Assembly (NCBI GenBank): GCA_944371545.1
Contig: CALVXT010000067.1
Span: forward strand, 1 to 6,945
DNA length: 6,945 nt
Direction: 5' to 3'
Source of the DNA: an uncultured Bacilli bacterium
GTDB taxonomy: Bacteria; Bacillota_I; Bacilli_A; RF39; UBA660
In this document: positions 5,347 through 6,945 of the stretch, piece by piece
Layout: each line of letters begins with the position of its first letter
Numbering within the stretch: the stretch's first letter is position 1
Position numbers and translations under genes: made by a program
Notes under the pieces: model-generated
Databases searched by the model: none
The model's input: only the letters and a program-made list of their open reading frames with translations
What the model was told of the DNA's origin: nothing

Positions 5347-6903
5347 ATGATAAAAAGAAAAAAGGTTTCATATATATTTTTAGTTATTTTTCTTTTTATT
5401 CTAGGAATATTCTTTTTATATGAAAGAAAAACAGAAAAATTTAGTCAAATAGAAAATAATGAAAATATAGAATTAGCTATATATATAAATGAAGAAGAAA
5501 CAAACACAATCCCATCAAAAGAAAGTGGTTACTATTTAGATATAGAAAAAAGTACATGTACAAATAATGCAATTATACAGTTTGATACAAATACATGGAG
5601 TCCAGTTATAAAAAATATGAGTGAATATAAAACAAGATGTGAATTACATTTTGGAAGTACATATAAAGAAAGTATATTAAATGGAACAGATCCAGTATTA
5701 GAAGAACCATTAATACCCGTAACAATAGATAATGATGGAACAGTAAGAAAAGCATCCTTAGCAAATGAATGGTATAGTTATGAGAAAAAACAATGGGCAA
5801 ATGCAGTAATACTATTTAACGAAAATGAAACCTATGAAGATGGAGAAATTATACCAGAAGAGAAAATAGAAAGTTACTTTGTTTGGATTCCAAAATACAG
5901 ATATCAATTATGGGATTTAGGACAATATGATAGTTTAACAAGTATAGATACATCAAAAGTACATGAAATTCCAATCATCTTTGGAGATTATAATACAAGT
6001 GATAGTATAGACGGAGAATGTACAACACCAATGGAGTCTGGAGCCACAGGAAATTGTCAAGTTGGAGATTACATGACACACCCAGCGTTTATCTCTATTC
6101 CATCGACCGGATTTTGGGTAGGAAAGTTTGAAACAGGATATAATGGAGCAACAAATCCAACAGAAGCAGAACAAAATATCAATGATTCAAGTAAAATTAT
6201 AGTTAAACCAAATACTTATAGTTGGCGAGGAATACAAGTCGCAAATGCCTTCTATACTTCTTATGATTACCAACGAGAATTAGATAGTCACATGATGAAA
6301 AATACTGAATGGGGAGCAGTAGCATATTTACAACATAGTGCCTATGGATCTCAAACAATTGTAAGAATTAACAATAATTCAGATTATATAACAGGATATG
6401 CAGCCAACAATGAACCAACCTGTGGATATACTGAAACGAATGAAGAATGTAACAGGTATTGTAACGACGGGTCTTGTAACACAGCTTATCCAAATAGTGT
6501 CCTAGCTAGTACTACAGGAAATATTACAGGCATTTATGATATGAGTGGTGGGGCTTATGATGGAGTAATGGCTGTGTTAACAGACAAAAACGGTAGTCCA
6601 ATGAGTGGCCGTAATAAGTTATATAATTCAGGTTTTAACGGAACATATGGTTGCCCAACTTGTGATAATCAAAGTGAATTAGAACTAACAACTGGTGAAA
6701 ACTTTCCAGAAGAAAAATTCTATGATAAATACAATTATATAAATAAGCCTTATATATATTTTTATGATAGGCGCATTTTAGGAGATGCTACAGGGGAACT
6801 TGGGCCATTTGGAGTTGGAACTAACGATGAAAGCTTATCTTCTTGGTATAAGGTACAAGTAAGTTTTATTTATGTAGCCGCCGGGGTAGGCAGCTACTTA
6901 TAA
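5347..6903 (+). CDS. Anchored surface protein with sulfatase-modifying-factor/C-type-lectin-like ectodomain, probably C-terminally truncated
   Basis: 518 residues. KRKK then one helix (about 7-25) forms an N-terminal anchor. A small beta domain follows (about 41-102) with C71 and C98 bracketing FDTNTWSPVIKNMSEYKTRC, a module seen in gut Bacillota surface proteins. The main ectodomain carries FVWIPKYRYQLWD (178 on), STGFWVGKFETGYNG (253 on), MMKNTEWGAVAYL (316 on), GNITGIYDMSGGAYD (about 392 on) and ILGDATGELGPF (477-488). The order VWIP / WVGKFE / EWGAVAY / YDMSGG is that of the formylglycine-generating-enzyme-like fold used as a display domain, with no evidence of catalysis. From memory, relatives continue past SSWY with a conserved WFxRGG ... 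GVF ... GFRVVL tail of about 40 residues. Here it is replaced by VAAGVGSYL and a stop within GC-rich DNA. Strong start: GGAAAGGG 6 nt before ATG. Own promoter, so a separate unit. Confidence 0.85.
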   Translation: MIKRKKVSYIFLVIFLFILGIFFLYERKTEKFSQIENNENIELAIYINEEETNTIPSKESGYYLDIEKSTCTNNAIIQFDTNTWSPVIKNMSEYKTRCELHFGSTYKESILNGTDPVLEEPLIPVTIDNDGTVRKASLANEWYSYEKKQWANAVILFNENETYEDGEIIPEEKIESYFVWIPKYRYQLWDLGQYDSLTSIDTSKVHEIPIIFGDYNTSDSIDGECTTPMESGATGNCQVGDYMTHPAFISIPSTGFWVGKFETGYNGATNPTEAEQNINDSSKIIVKPNTYSWRGIQVANAFYTSYDYQRELDSHMMKNTEWGAVAYLQHSAYGSQTIVRINNNSDYITGYAANNEPTCGYTETNEECNRYCNDGSCNTAYPNSVLASTTGNITGIYDMSGGAYDGVMAVLTDKNGSPMSGRNKLYNSGFNGTYGCPTCDNQSELELTTGENFPEEKFYDKYNYINKPYIYFYDRRILGDATGELGPFGVGTNDESLSSWYKVQVSFIYVAAGVGSYL

Positions 6904-6906
6904 AAC
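6863..6906 (+). other. Long imperfect hairpin over the stop codon
   Basis: GTTTTAT (6863-6869) pairs with ATAAAAC (6900-6906); after an internal loop, GTAGC (6874-6878) pairs with GCTAC (6893-6897); after a C/A mismatch, GCC (6880-6882) pairs with GGC (6889-6891) closing loop GGGGTA. In all 15 base pairs in 44 nt. There is no T-run, so it is not an ordinary terminator. Confidence 0.65.
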
Positions 6907-6945
6907 CACGTGCTATGCACGTGAGACATGAAGAGCGATGGCGTT
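6874..6945. other. GC-rich segment of foreign look at the window edge
   Basis: This 72-nt stretch is over half G+C, while the coding sequence just before it is about a third. It begins where the surface protein departs from its family pattern and holds the two hairpins plus ACATGAAGAGCGATGGCG. It may be the left edge of an inserted element with structured RNA, or a recombination boundary. No element type can be named from the visible part. Confidence 0.35.
6907..6923 (+). repeat. Perfect 7-bp inverted repeat abutting the previous hairpin
   Basis: CACGTGC (6907-6913), loop TAT, GCACGTG (6917-6923). It begins on the very next base after the preceding hairpin, so the two helices could stack. 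GC content here is far above that of the surrounding genes. No T-run follows in the visible 22 nt. Confidence 0.85.

Noticed and set aside
5606..6174. Minus-strand frames inside the lectin-like gene
   Set aside because: Shadow frames of a strongly supported gene, without ribosome binding sites or known motifs.
6874..6945. Simple +1 or -1 frameshift restoring the usual C-terminus of the surface protein
   Set aside because: None of the three forward frames gives WFxRGG or anything similar, and the composition change argues for different DNA.
1..6945. CRISPR array, tRNA or rRNA genes, riboswitch
   Set aside because: No spaced identical repeats, no cloverleaf apart from the tmRNA acceptor domain, and no leader with a recognisable riboswitch core.

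Overview
The window is AT-rich (roughly 30% GC by eye) and looks like a chromosomal segment of a low-GC Gram-positive (Bacillota, Bacilli-like), most plausibly an uncultured gut lineage near RF39/Erysipelotrichia. The reasons are strong AGGAGG-type ribosome binding sites, TTGnnn-17-TATAAT promoters, a tmRNA with a Bacilli-like acceptor end, and single-pass surface proteins of a style common in gut Bacillota. TGG encodes Trp, no in-frame TGA was seen, and the six stops are five TAA and one TAG, so nothing argues against the standard code. The lineage is inferred from style, not from a search.

Layout. Positions 1-495 hold the 3' part of an ISL3-like transposase gene (+). It is followed by two hairpins, the second a likely terminator, and then by the tail of a convergent gene. 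Positions 731-1102 (-) hold a complete tmRNA gene (ssrA) with an encoded CCA end, a G-U wobble at the third acceptor pair and a predicted tag ending in AYAPVAA. Its extended -10 promoter is interleaved back to back with a promoter for the rightward gene at 1199.

Four rightward genes follow. They are a 644-residue membrane-anchored protein with twelve paired-cysteine repeats (1199-3133); a small PH-domain-like cytoplasmic protein (3207-3644) that overlaps a single-pass membrane protein of unknown function by 23 nt (3622-4758); and a signal-less double-LysM protein (4807-5163). A terminator follows the first and the last. A separate unit then starts from an extended -10 promoter and encodes a 518-residue anchored protein with a sulfatase-modifying-factor/C-type-lectin-like ectodomain (5347-6903).

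How they may work together. Apart from ssrA (ribosome rescue), the genes concern the cell envelope: two large surface proteins anchored by one N-terminal helix, a PH-like/membrane-protein pair that is probably translationally coupled, and a peptidoglycan-type LysM protein. No enzyme activity can be assigned to them.

Most interesting point. The last gene appears to lose its usual C-terminus at about 6873. There the sequence changes abruptly from AT-rich to GC-rich and forms two abutting hairpins (6863-6906 and 6907-6923) across the stop codon. This could be the left edge of an inserted element carrying a structured RNA, or the 3' boundary of a diversification or cassette-exchange system. The window ends 42 nt past the stop, so the choice cannot be made here.
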